Assembly (NCBI RefSeq): GCF_936943645.1
Contig: NZ_CAKZJO010000053.1
Location: 1 to 64,000 of the forward strand
Direction of reading: 5' to 3'
Origin: an uncultured Bradyrhizobium sp.
GTDB lineage: Bacteria; Pseudomonadota; Alphaproteobacteria; Rhizobiales; Xanthobacteraceae
DNA: 64,000 nt
The position numbers were made by a program, and so were the translations under genes. The notes beneath the pieces were generated by a model that was not told where the DNA came from, did no database searches, and worked only from the letters and a program-made list of their open reading frames with translations. Shown here piece after piece: positions 52,321 to 59,373 of this stretch (position 1 is the stretch's first letter; the number at the start of each line of letters is the position of its first letter).

Positions 52321-53670
52321 TCAGAGCGTTTGCAGACCCGCGACGGGCGCATCCGCGTCGACGGGATTGGCCCGCAGACTCTCGACTGACGGATCGATCT
52401 CGCCGTTCAGAATACGCCGCGCCTGGGCGTGATCAAGGTCCCCCTCCCAGGAGGCGACGACGACCGTCGCGACGCAGTTTCCGACATAATTGCCGAGCGC
52501 GCGAGCGATACCGATGAACCAGTCCACCGACAGGATCAGCACCAGTCCGATCGCCGGGATGGCCGGAATGGCAGCCAGCGTCGCCGCGAGGACGACGATG
52601 GCCGAGCCCGGAACGCCATGAGCGCCTTTGGAGGTGAGCAAGGCGACGCCGAGGATGGCCAGGAGATCGCCCGTGGCAAGCGGCGTATTCGTCGCCTGAG
52701 CGATGAAGACGGCCGCCAGGGTCAAATAGATCGAGAACGCATCCAGATTGAAGGAGTAGCCGGTCGGGATCACCAAACCAACGGTCGATCGCTTGATTCC
52801 GAGCAGCTCGAGCTTTCGCATGGTCTGCGGCAGCACGCTGTCGCCCGCCGCCGTTCCGAGCACGATCATCAGCTCTTCGCGCAAGTACGCCAGCAGCTTG
52901 AACAGGCTGAAGCCGGAGATCCGCATGATCGTCCCCAGGACCACCACCACGAACAGCACCACCGCCAGGTAGAACAGGGCTACGAGGCCGCCGAGCTGCT
53001 TGAGCGAACCGATGCCGTATTTCCCGACGGTGAAGGCGATCGCACCGAAGACGCCGATGGGCGCCAGGCGGACGACGAAGTTCATCATCTTGAAGATGAT
53101 TTCATTCACGCGCTCGACGAATTCGACCACCGGCTTGGCGCGCTCGCCGCACAGCGACACGGCACAGCCGAACATGATCGAGACGATCAGGACCTGCAGC
53201 ACGTCGCCGGAGCTGAACGCTCCGACCAGCGTCGAGGGGATCAGCTTCATCAGGAATTCGGAGACGCCGCCGCCGGCAACCTGGGCGGCCGTCTGGCTGA
53301 AGCCGCTGAGCACCTTGGCATCCAGCGTCTTCGGGTCGATGTTCATTCCGGCGCCGGGCTGGAAGTAGTAGGCAAGCGCGATGCCGAACACCAGGGCGAT
53401 GGTGGTGACGATCTCGAAATAGAGCAGCGATCGGATGCCGACCCTGCCAACCTTCGAGAGGTCGCCGGCCGCCGAAATGCCCTGCACGACGACGCAGAAC
53501 ACGATCACCGGCACCAGCATCTTGATCAGCTTGATGAAGCCGTCACCCAGCGGTTTCATCTGCACCGCGGTGTCGGGATAGCCGACGCCGAACGCGATGC
53601 CGACGGCAAGGGCAACGACGACCTGGAAGAAGAGTGACTTGAAGATTTTCGGCATGACGAAACTGGACAT
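52321..53670 (-). CDS. dctA: C4-dicarboxylate:cation symporter DctA family
   Basis: The 449-residue symporter of the DAACS family has LIKMLVPVIVFCVVVQGISA, NFVVRLAPIGVFGAIAFTVG, TGYSFNLDAFSIYLTLAAVF and SKGAHGVPGSAIVVLAATLA, with eight or so membrane helices. Known members import succinate, malate, fumarate or orotate. As the first gene of an operon with two ureide enzymes it may carry an intermediate of purine or ureide metabolism; that is inference. ATG 53670 has GAGGAAA upstream and the correct family N-terminus. Confidence 0.92.
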   Translation of the reverse strand: MSSFVMPKIFKSLFFQVVVALAVGIAFGVGYPDTAVQMKPLGDGFIKLIKMLVPVIVFCVVVQGISAAGDLSKVGRVGIRSLLYFEIVTTIALVFGIALAYYFQPGAGMNIDPKTLDAKVLSGFSQTAAQVAGGGVSEFLMKLIPSTLVGAFSSGDVLQVLIVSIMFGCAVSLCGERAKPVVEFVERVNEIIFKMMNFVVRLAPIGVFGAIAFTVGKYGIGSLKQLGGLVALFYLAVVLFVVVVLGTIMRISGFSLFKLLAYLREELMIVLGTAAGDSVLPQTMRKLELLGIKRSTVGLVIPTGYSFNLDAFSIYLTLAAVFIAQATNTPLATGDLLAILGVALLTSKGAHGVPGSAIVVLAATLAAIPAIPAIGLVLILSVDWFIGIARALGNYVGNCVATVVVASWEGDLDHAQARRILNGEIDPSVESLRANPVDADAPVAGLQTL

Positions 53671-53870
53671 GGCTTTCCTCGCTCGCTGGGCTTCCGTCTG
53701 GCTTGGTCGGCCGGAGCCTTTTACCATTCTTGTCGTTGGCGGCGACGTGAGGTCGTCGCGTACGGAGCCGTTCGTCGCGGCAGGACGCTGGAAGGCTCCG
53801 TCGGTCATTCGTTGACCAGGTGCGACATCAAGTCCAATATATAGACCGACACGATTGATAGGTTTTCGCT

Positions 53871-54767
53871 ATGGATCTCCGACAGCTCCGTTATTTCATC
53901 GCGGTGGCCGAAGAGCGCAGCTTCACCCTCGCCGCCCGGCGGCTGAACCTCTCGCAGCCGCCGCTGAGCCAGCATATCCAGGCCCTCGAGGCGGAGCTCG
54001 GGACCCAGCTGCTCTACCGGACCAGCCGTAAGGTCGAGCTGACGCAGGCGGGTGAAGCCATGCTGCTGCGGGGGCGCACAATCCTGCACCAGGTCAAGGC
54101 CGCGGAGGACGAGGCGCGGTCGATCGGCGCCGGCCTGATCGGTACGCTCGATGTCGGAGCAACCGGCTCCATCCTGCGCGGCCGTCTCGCCGAGCTGCTC
54201 GCGGCCTACCGGCAGGTCGCACCGCTGGTGAAGATGACCGTGCACGAGCAGGCGCCTGCGCTGCAGATCGCCGCGCTTCTCGGCCGCACCACCAACATCT
54301 GTCTCATTCGCGGCATCCCCGCCGAGCGTGAGCTGACCAGCAAGCTGGCCTGGCGGGAAGAGGTCGTTCTCGCAATGCCCCGAACCCATCGTCTGGCCCG
54401 CCGCAAGCGCATCGCCCTCGGCGACCTCGCCTCCGAGGAGCACGTCGTGCTGGATCCGGACAGCTCCGATTTCGCACGCTATTTGCAGACCTGCTGTGTC
54501 GATGCCGGCTTCCTGCCGAAAGTGTCCCAGCAGGTGGTCGACGCCCAGTCGATCCCGAGCTTGATCGCCGCGGGTTTCGGCGTGGCGCTCGTGCCGCAGT
54601 CGATCGCGCGCTTCACGACCGCCGACATCGTGTTCCGTCCCATCAGGCCCTCGCCGCCCACGGCCGACGTGTTTCTGGTCTTCAGGGCGGACGAGACGTC
54701 GATGGTCGTGCATAACTTCATCAAGCTGGCGCTTCGCTATCTGAGCCAGCGGAAGGGTCTGGGATAG
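53871..54767 (+). CDS. LysR-family transcriptional regulator
   Basis: The 298-residue LTTR begins MDLRQLRYFIAVAEERSFTL with the helix-turn-helix AARRLNLSQPPLSQHIQALE, and ends with a standard effector domain. Its N-terminus is of the BenM/CatM/XapR-like group. It is divergent from dctA with a 200-base gap holding an AT-rich stretch (CCAATATATAGACCG) close to its own start. It probably controls the dctA-allA-allE genes. Confidence 0.92.
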   Translation: MDLRQLRYFIAVAEERSFTLAARRLNLSQPPLSQHIQALEAELGTQLLYRTSRKVELTQAGEAMLLRGRTILHQVKAAEDEARSIGAGLIGTLDVGATGSILRGRLAELLAAYRQVAPLVKMTVHEQAPALQIAALLGRTTNICLIRGIPAERELTSKLAWREEVVLAMPRTHRLARRKRIALGDLASEEHVVLDPDSSDFARYLQTCCVDAGFLPKVSQQVVDAQSIPSLIAAGFGVALVPQSIARFTTADIVFRPIRPSPPTADVFLVFRADETSMVVHNFIKLALRYLSQRKGLG

Positions 54768-54793
54768 GACGAGGATGAAGCGGCGCGTTCCGT

Positions 54794-54855
54794 CGTCATT
54801 GCGAGCGAAGCGAAGCAATCCAGATTCTTTCCGCGGAAGGATTCTCGCAATGACG
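54794..54855. repeat. REP-like palindromic element, 62 bp
   Basis: Outer arms CGTCATTGCGAG (54794-54805) and CTCGCAATGACG (54844-54855) are exact complements. An inner imperfect stem is centred on TCCGCGGA. Sequences with CGTCATTGCGAGCGAAGCGA followed by AGCAATCC are, from memory, a frequent intergenic repeat in Bradyrhizobium and relatives. The element lies just downstream of the LysR gene and could act as a terminator or mRNA 3' stabiliser. Confidence 0.75.
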
Positions 54856-54945
54856 GAGTGTGTGGCAGCGGCTCGTCCTCCAATCGCCGCTGTCGTTCCC
54901 AGCCTTGTACGCAATTGCGCACTCAGTAGATCGCAGCGGCGGTGC

Positions 54946-55037
54946 CGTAGGGTGGGCAAAGGCGCATAGCGCCGTGCCCACCACCTGTCTGATACGGCTA
55001 CAGGAGCGTGGGCACGCTACGCTTTGCCCACCCTACG
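54946..55037. repeat. Inverted repeat with GTAGGGTGGGCAAA arms
   Basis: CGTAGGGTGGGCAAA (54946-54960) and TTTGCCCACCCTACG (55023-55037) are exact complements 62 bases apart. Shorter complementary GTGCCCAC/GTGGGCAC blocks lie inside, giving a long stem-loop. The motif is, as I remember, a dispersed non-coding repeat in Bradyrhizobium genomes. No gene overlaps it. Confidence 0.75.
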
Positions 55038-55059
55038 AGGTCGAGGCTGTGGCATGCAG

Positions 55060-55300
55060 ATCAGCTCACAGACACGCCTTCGCGGCCTCGCGGCTTGTTT
55101 CGCCCGAGCTTTGCTTGATCTCTCCACCCTCCAATCCAAGAGGGCGCAGGGAAGGCCGGGTGCCGGCTGGCACCCGCGGTCCGCTGCGCGAATGATGCAC
55201 GCAGAAGAACCGCACAGCAGCATACAGGTGTCGCCGATCACTCGGCCTTCCCTGCGCGATGGCTGGACGGCTTATGCCGTGATCTCCCGGGAGCCGACCA
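55060..55300. repeat. Structured intergenic element with nested inverted repeats
   Basis: GCGCAGGGAAGGCCG (55144-55158) and CGGCCTTCCCTGCGC (55243-55257) pair exactly over 15 bases. Inside lies a perfect 7-bp hairpin with a 4-base loop (GGGTGCC-GGCT-GGCACCC, 55158-55175). I recall similar blocks recurring between genes in Bradyrhizobium, where they give rise to spurious hypothetical-protein annotations. The nesting suggests a folded RNA or a mobile repeat; no function is known to me. The stated edges are approximate. Confidence 0.6.
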
Positions 55301-55770
55301 TTCCTTCTGGCCTCCCTCGCCCTGCGAATTTGGATGATGCAGTCTGCCCGGTTGGGCTCGCTCGCACCTTCGCAGAACTTGACCGTGGCAACGACGGCCA
55401 GGACCACACGGTTTTGCCGTACGCACGGCCCGCCATTTCGCCCGCAGTATTCCCGACTCCGTCGACAGAGCCGGAAACTTACGAGCGAGACGAACCTAGC
55501 AGCGCCGTCGTCCGCACGCGGTTACGGACTCACAGGGACTACCCGCCCTGCCCGCACCTCTCATGCCGACGCTGCCGCGTCCACCGCAAGCCCGGCTCGC
55601 GAACAAGACGACCTCAAGTCGCCCCTCTTGGGTGAGCCGGGATGGGCAATACCTACGCCGAAACCGAATTTCGGTAAAGTGGAATATTTTTGCGCGCGAG
55701 GATTGACAGAGGCCGACACAGGCACTGTTGCACAGCCCCGGGCGCGATCCCACGCGCGCCTCCGCGACGA

Positions 55771-56373
55771 TCATCGCAACCGATAGCTCGAATGGCAGGA
55801 GACGCAGTTCTGGGTGACGTGCGACAGGGCCGCCATCGTTCCCGCGCGATCCTGTGTCATCGCGGCCTTGGCGAACCCGCTCGCCGCCGTATGCATCGAC
55901 AGGCCGATCCCGCGCATCGCCTCGGGCATATAGGCCTCCATCATCTCTTCCATTGTCTCAGGCTTCGGGGATCGATTCCCCGGAGGGCGGCTGACCTGCT
56001 GCGGCGACGGCGGCTTGCATCCTGCGGCCGACGGCGAATCCAGCCCCAGGCGCTCGGTGGCGGCTTTCGAGGCCGCGGCGTAGTCGTCCCTGGCCAGGGC
56101 ATCGACGATCTCGTTCAGCGTCTGCAGGTGATCGCGCATATTGCCGAGGAAATGGGTCTGCATATCAGGCGGAAACTGCACCATCTCGCGCGTGTCCTCG
56201 GCGGCGCTGCCATGAGACATGTGGGAGTTCATGGCCTGACCCTGACCCTGGCTTTGTCCAGCCTGCATCTGATGATGCATGCCGGAATGGCTGGAGGTCT
56301 CGGCCGACGCCAAGGCCGCCATCGCCAGGATTGCAGTGCCGCACAATGCGGCTTTCGTCCACCACGACAACAT
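55771..56373 (-). CDS. Exported class II-type cytochrome c with histidine/methionine-rich N-terminus
   Basis: The 200-residue protein has a signal peptide (KAALCGTAILAMAALASAET), then a His-, Met- and Gln-rich segment (SHSGMHHQMQAGQSQGQGQA) and a helical body. A single heme motif CVSCH (190-194) lies close to the C-terminus, the layout of cytochrome c'. The rich segment could bind copper. A cytochrome c' would bind nitric oxide or carry electrons in the periplasm. It follows a Crp/Fnr gene by 73 bases on the same strand and may be controlled by it. Confidence 0.8.
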   Translation of the reverse strand: MLSWWTKAALCGTAILAMAALASAETSSHSGMHHQMQAGQSQGQGQAMNSHMSHGSAAEDTREMVQFPPDMQTHFLGNMRDHLQTLNEIVDALARDDYAAASKAATERLGLDSPSAAGCKPPSPQQVSRPPGNRSPKPETMEEMMEAYMPEAMRGIGLSMHTAASGFAKAAMTQDRAGTMAALSHVTQNCVSCHSSYRLR

Positions 56374-56446
56374 GATCGATCCCTTCCGTCGCCAGGCGCC
56401 CCTCCTCCTTCTTAAACGGCCGTCCGCCGACGGCGTATGATTGCGA

Positions 56447-57049
56447 TCATACCGCGCCTCTCAAGATGCGGATGTGTCCCTTGCTCCGTTCGATCTCACC
56501 GTCGGCGGCCATCCCCGCGAGCGTGCGATAGAGGGCTTCGTGCGCCAGCCCGAGCTCCGCTGCGAGATCCTTCAACGTCCCGGGCAGCGCCACGCTCCGC
56601 CCTTTGGCATCGGCGTTGACCGTCAGATAGTGCCTGACACGATCGCGAGCCGAGTGGATGTTGCGGCGTTCGAGCCGGGTTCGCAGCGTCATGACCTGGC
56701 GTGCGAGCATCGCCGAGAAAGCCAGCAGCCGCTTCGGGTCGCGTTCCAGTTCGGCGAGCAGAGCTGACTTCGGGTACAACCGCACGGTCGCCTCGCTCGA
56801 GGCAATGGCGTCGCAGTGGTAGGCTGACGAGAACAGTGACGCCTCTGCCAGCACGTCGCCGGGCGCGGCAAGCTGCAGAACAGCCTCGCGGCCGGAGCGA
56901 TCGAGCCGCACCAGCCGTATCTTGCCCTTGACGACCTGGTAAAGTCCGACCGGTCTGGCGCCGGCGCGAAACAGATTCTGCCCCGCCCTCAGCAAGCGCT
57001 CCGACGCAGAAGCCGCAATGTTCGCCGAAATCCAATCAATCTGTTGCAT
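56447..57049 (-). CDS. Crp/Fnr-family transcriptional regulator
   Basis: The 200-residue regulator has a cyclic-nucleotide-binding-like sensor domain (LFRAGARPVGLYQVVKGKIR, APGDVLAEASLFSSAYHCDA) and a winged helix-turn-helix (TLKDLAAELGLAHEALYRTL). Only one cysteine is present, so it has no FNR-type iron-sulfur cluster. Signal and targets are unknown. It is encoded just upstream of the cytochrome gene. Confidence 0.9.
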   Translation of the reverse strand: MQQIDWISANIAASASERLLRAGQNLFRAGARPVGLYQVVKGKIRLVRLDRSGREAVLQLAAPGDVLAEASLFSSAYHCDAIASSEATVRLYPKSALLAELERDPKRLLAFSAMLARQVMTLRTRLERRNIHSARDRVRHYLTVNADAKGRSVALPGTLKDLAAELGLAHEALYRTLAGMAADGEIERSKGHIRILRGAV

Positions 57050-57317
57050 GGGTCATCTCGGCTGACGGGAAAGCCCCCGGGGTGATGAGGCAGCATGGCT
57101 TACACGGCCAATGATGAGCCATGCGATTGCTTTTGCCAATTGAAGGGGCCGCGATGCCAAAATCAGGCTCAGCGCGACGCGAGACGGCCCAACCTTTCCA
57201 AGATTTCATGGAGGTCAAACCCAGTTGATTTGATTTTGCCGCCCGCGCGGTGAGACTTCCACAGTGCCGGCTACCTGATTTGGGATCCGGACGTTGCGAT
57301 GGATGGAGCTGTCATCG

Positions 57318-57530
57318 ATGCCGCAATTCGATCCTGAGCTCGTATTCACCATGAGGACGGCGCTCGAGGAGGCCATGACCAAGGTGCCTTCCGACCTGGT
57401 GACGATATCAACGAAGGCGTTCCTCGCCGAATGCATTCTCAAGGCAGCTGCGCAGGGACACACCAACTATGCCGATCTCGTCGCCGCTGCGACCGATCAC
57501 ATCCAGACGATCGCCTCAATGTTTTCCTGA
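57318..57530 (+). CDS. Small conserved hypothetical protein, 70 residues
   Basis: The protein reads MPQFDPELVFTMRTALEEAM and continues with a helical segment (TKAFLAECILKAAAQGHTNY, then ADLVAAATDHIQ). I remember small proteins of this type as common in Bradyrhizobium, often annotated only as hypothetical. It is predicted to be soluble and helical. ATG 57318 has GGAG 9-12 bases upstream; an ATG at 57303 is also in frame. Its neighbours are unrelated regulators. Confidence 0.75.
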   Translation: MPQFDPELVFTMRTALEEAMTKVPSDLVTISTKAFLAECILKAAAQGHTNYADLVAAATDHIQTIASMFS

Positions 57531-57720
57531 AGGCCCGGCTTGATCTGCCTGCCGGCAGCCTGGGAGCGTGGCGTCAGAGGCCCGTCGCGGGCGAGCGCAC
57601 CACAGGCTGGGCGCAGGGCCGACCGTCTCAGATCGACCATCGGGAGTGTTTCGCTGCGTGGCAACTCGGATCCCGGAGCGGTTTGACTGCGGTCATGCAG
57701 ATGCTATTGAAATCACTGTC

Positions 57721-58038
57721 ATGCGCCAATTGAACACGACCGAACTGGAACGGCAGGCCAAGGAGGTGGCTGCGCTCATGCGCATGTTCGCAAATGAGCA
57801 CCGCCTGCTCATCCTTTGCAGGCTGGTGGAATATGGCGAGGTTGCCGCCAGTGCTCTGGCCGAAGACGTCGGCCTTTCCGCCTCGGCGCTATCCCAACAC
57901 CTCGCGAAGCTGAAAGCAGAGGGCGTCGTCGCTGCCCGACGCGACGGGCAAACCATGTGGTATCGCATCGCAGACCGGCGGGTCGAAGAGCTGTTTTCGA
58001 GCTTGCACCGGCTCTTCTGTCGTACCCGCAAACGATGA
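57721..58038 (+). CDS. ArsR-family regulator of the SqrR/BigR (sulfide/persulfide-sensing) type
   Basis: The 105-residue winged-helix protein has the ArsR recognition region AEDVGLSASALSQHLAKLKA and beta-wing RRDGQTMWYRI. Two cysteines, Cys33 (RLLILCRLVEYGE) and Cys100 (LHRLFCRTRKR), sit where SqrR and BigR place the pair that forms a polysulfide link. Metal-binding ArsR motifs (ELCVCDL) are absent. This fits the YeeE, DsrE and Sox genes that follow. It converges with the yeeE-type gene, so control of the sulfur genes would be in trans. Confidence 0.87.
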   Translation: MRQLNTTELERQAKEVAALMRMFANEHRLLILCRLVEYGEVAASALAEDVGLSASALSQHLAKLKAEGVVAARRDGQTMWYRIADRRVEELFSSLHRLFCRTRKR

Positions 58039-58127
58039 GCTTGCCTCCCATGCTTCAGGAAGCGGGGAGCCCCTAAAGCGTGATGAGATTTGGACGAATC
58101 GTCATCGCGCTTCAGGCTGTTGTTTGC

Positions 58128-58172
58128 GCATGATCTTTCCGGAAAACCGCTTCGCGCTTTTCCGGATCATGC
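58128..58172. repeat. Palindromic repeat between convergent genes (possible bidirectional terminator)
   Basis: GCATGATC (58128-58135) and GATCATGC (58165-58172) close a long imperfect stem that also pairs CCGGAAAA with TTTTCCGG and CCGCTTCGCG. It sits immediately after the stop of the - strand yeeE-type gene and 90 bases after the arsR gene. I remember this GCATGATC...TTTTCCGGATCATGC block as a dispersed repeat of Bradyrhizobium and relatives. Confidence 0.75.
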
Positions 58173-58173
58173 T

Positions 58174-58731
58174 TTAGCCCCTCTTCTGCCGGGCTTCACT
58201 GGATTCGACCCACCAGAAGAACAGCCCGGCACCGATTGCCAGTGCGGCGAACCAGGCAATATCGGGAATGTTCGTCACGTCGGGGAGGCGAACCTTGCCC
58301 AATGTCCAGACGTTGAGCACGTGGGCCTTCAGCCAGTCGAAACTCAGCGCGTAAAGGATGGCGCCGGCCACCATACCGAGCGCACCGACCAGCGCATGAA
58401 CGCTGCCGGTGGCGATGGCGCCGAGCGCCGTTCCAGGACAGTAGCCATAGACCACCATGCCGACGCCGAACAATGCGGCGCCGAGCGCGACCGCCAGCAT
58501 GTTGGCATCCTTCACGTAGTATTTCGTGTTGCCGGTATCGACGAGCAACAGCACGCCGATGCCGCCGACCACGATTGCCGTGCCCATCACCTTCAGCACG
58601 GTGAAGTCGCGCAGGCGGAACTGGTTCTCGATCACGTTGCAGCTGGTCACCTTGCCCCGCTGCAGCAGGAAGCCGAAGGCTGCGCCCATCACGAGCGGAC
58701 CAAGGATCGTCATCATCGCGGTCATCTCCAT
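58174..58731 (-). CDS. YeeE/YedE-family sulfur transporter, half-size protein 2
   Basis: The 185-residue membrane protein has about four to five helices and the segments FGFLLQRGKVTSCNVIENQF and MVVYGYCPGTALGAIATGSV with conserved cysteines. These half-size YeeE/YedE (PmpA/PmpB-like) proteins relay thiosulfate-type sulfur across the inner membrane through cysteines. It follows the other half by 7 bases, and both should be needed together. Confidence 0.9.
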   Translation of the reverse strand: MEMTAMMTILGPLVMGAAFGFLLQRGKVTSCNVIENQFRLRDFTVLKVMGTAIVVGGIGVLLLVDTGNTKYYVKDANMLAVALGAALFGVGMVVYGYCPGTALGAIATGSVHALVGALGMVAGAILYALSFDWLKAHVLNVWTLGKVRLPDVTNIPDIAWFAALAIGAGLFFWWVESSEARQKRG

Positions 58732-58738
58732 CTCCCCT

Positions 58739-59290
58739 TTAGCGCTTGCGGAACATGAGCGCGGAAATGCCGAGCCCGGTGGCGAACATCACCGCGAGGA
58801 ATAGCCAGCTCGACACCGCGAGCTGCAAGCCGCCGGAGATGCCGTGTCCGCTGGTACAGCCGCCGGCAAGCCGGGCGCCGTACATGATCACGACGCCACC
58901 GAGAAACGCGGCGACGAAACGCTTTGCGATCGACGGGCCGAAGCGCTCCTTCCAGACATCGGGCACGAGTTCGAGCCGCCACGTGCCCGACATCACCGCG
59001 GAGATGAACGCGCCTGCGGGAATGCCGACGAGGAACCAGACACCGTAGTCCCACTTCAGCGGCATGCTCTTCCAGTAAGCGTTCTGCGCCACCGCCTCGG
59101 GGCCAATGACGGGAACGGCAAACAGGGAGGCGATGCGCGAATAGGCGGTGGTAACGCCGAGCGGATCGCCGAACACCGCAAAGGCGATCCAGCTCAGCAG
59201 GCCTATCCCGGCGCCGACGAGATAAGGCGACCAGTCAATCCGCGCCGTGCGCGGCGTTTCGCGAACGTAGCTTTCCGTGATGGTGGTCAT
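58739..59290 (-). CDS. YeeE/YedE-family sulfur transporter, half-size protein 1
   Basis: The 183-residue membrane protein carries the diagnostic motif ARLAGGCTSGHGISGGLQLA with the conserved cysteine of this family. The N-terminus is cytoplasmic and the first helix starts near residue 22. It is the first gene of a two-gene unit whose promoter contains a predicted SqrR/BigR operator. The protein would cooperate with the second half-size protein. Confidence 0.9.
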   Translation of the reverse strand: MTTITESYVRETPRTARIDWSPYLVGAGIGLLSWIAFAVFGDPLGVTTAYSRIASLFAVPVIGPEAVAQNAYWKSMPLKWDYGVWFLVGIPAGAFISAVMSGTWRLELVPDVWKERFGPSIAKRFVAAFLGGVVIMYGARLAGGCTSGHGISGGLQLAVSSWLFLAVMFATGLGISALMFRKR

Positions 59291-59334
59291 GTGCGTTTCC
59301 CCTGGGTAGCGGCGCGATCGAGCCGCGTCGGGGA

Positions 59335-59362
59335 ATCATATTCAATAAAGTGAATTTAGCAA
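59335..59362 (-). promoter_or_regulatory. Promoter of the half-size YeeE genes with embedded SqrR/BigR-type operator
   Basis: On the - strand TTGCTA (59362-59357) and TATGAT (59340-59335) are 16 bases apart. The spacer contains the inverted repeat ATTCACTTTATTGAAT (59355-59340), an exact ATTC-N8-GAAT, the pattern I recall for SqrR operators. This AT-rich spot stands out from its surroundings. Repression by the ArsR protein encoded at 57.7 kb is the simplest reading. Confidence 0.7.
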
Positions 59363-59373
59363 ACTCTAAAATA

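Larger units (their letters stand above)
54768..55770. other. Gene-free, repeat-rich intergenic region
   Basis: About 1.0 kb without a convincing gene. Open frames here have arginine-, proline- and serine-rich shadow composition and no domain. The region holds three separate inverted-repeat elements, listed individually, and a small palindrome ACCGAATTTCGGT at 55663-55675. From about 55300 to 55660 I see no feature beyond possible continuation of the 55.1 kb element. It separates the LysR gene from the cytochrome gene, which converge on it. Confidence 0.7.

Noticed and set aside
55066..55407. A 113-codon open frame inside the 55.1 kb repeat.
   Set aside because: It lies wholly within the nested inverted-repeat element, has no domain, and resembles peptides wrongly predicted from this kind of repeat.
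55663..55675. A palindrome ACCGAATTTCGGT followed by a GTGGAATATT stretch as a second sulfide-regulator operator.
   Set aside because: The spacing does not fit ATTC-N8-GAAT, and no gene starts nearby in either direction.
54768..55770. A possible CRISPR array or tRNA gene in the gene-free region.
   Set aside because: There are no regularly spaced direct repeats and no cloverleaf with a TTCRA arm. The repeats are inverted and differ from one another.
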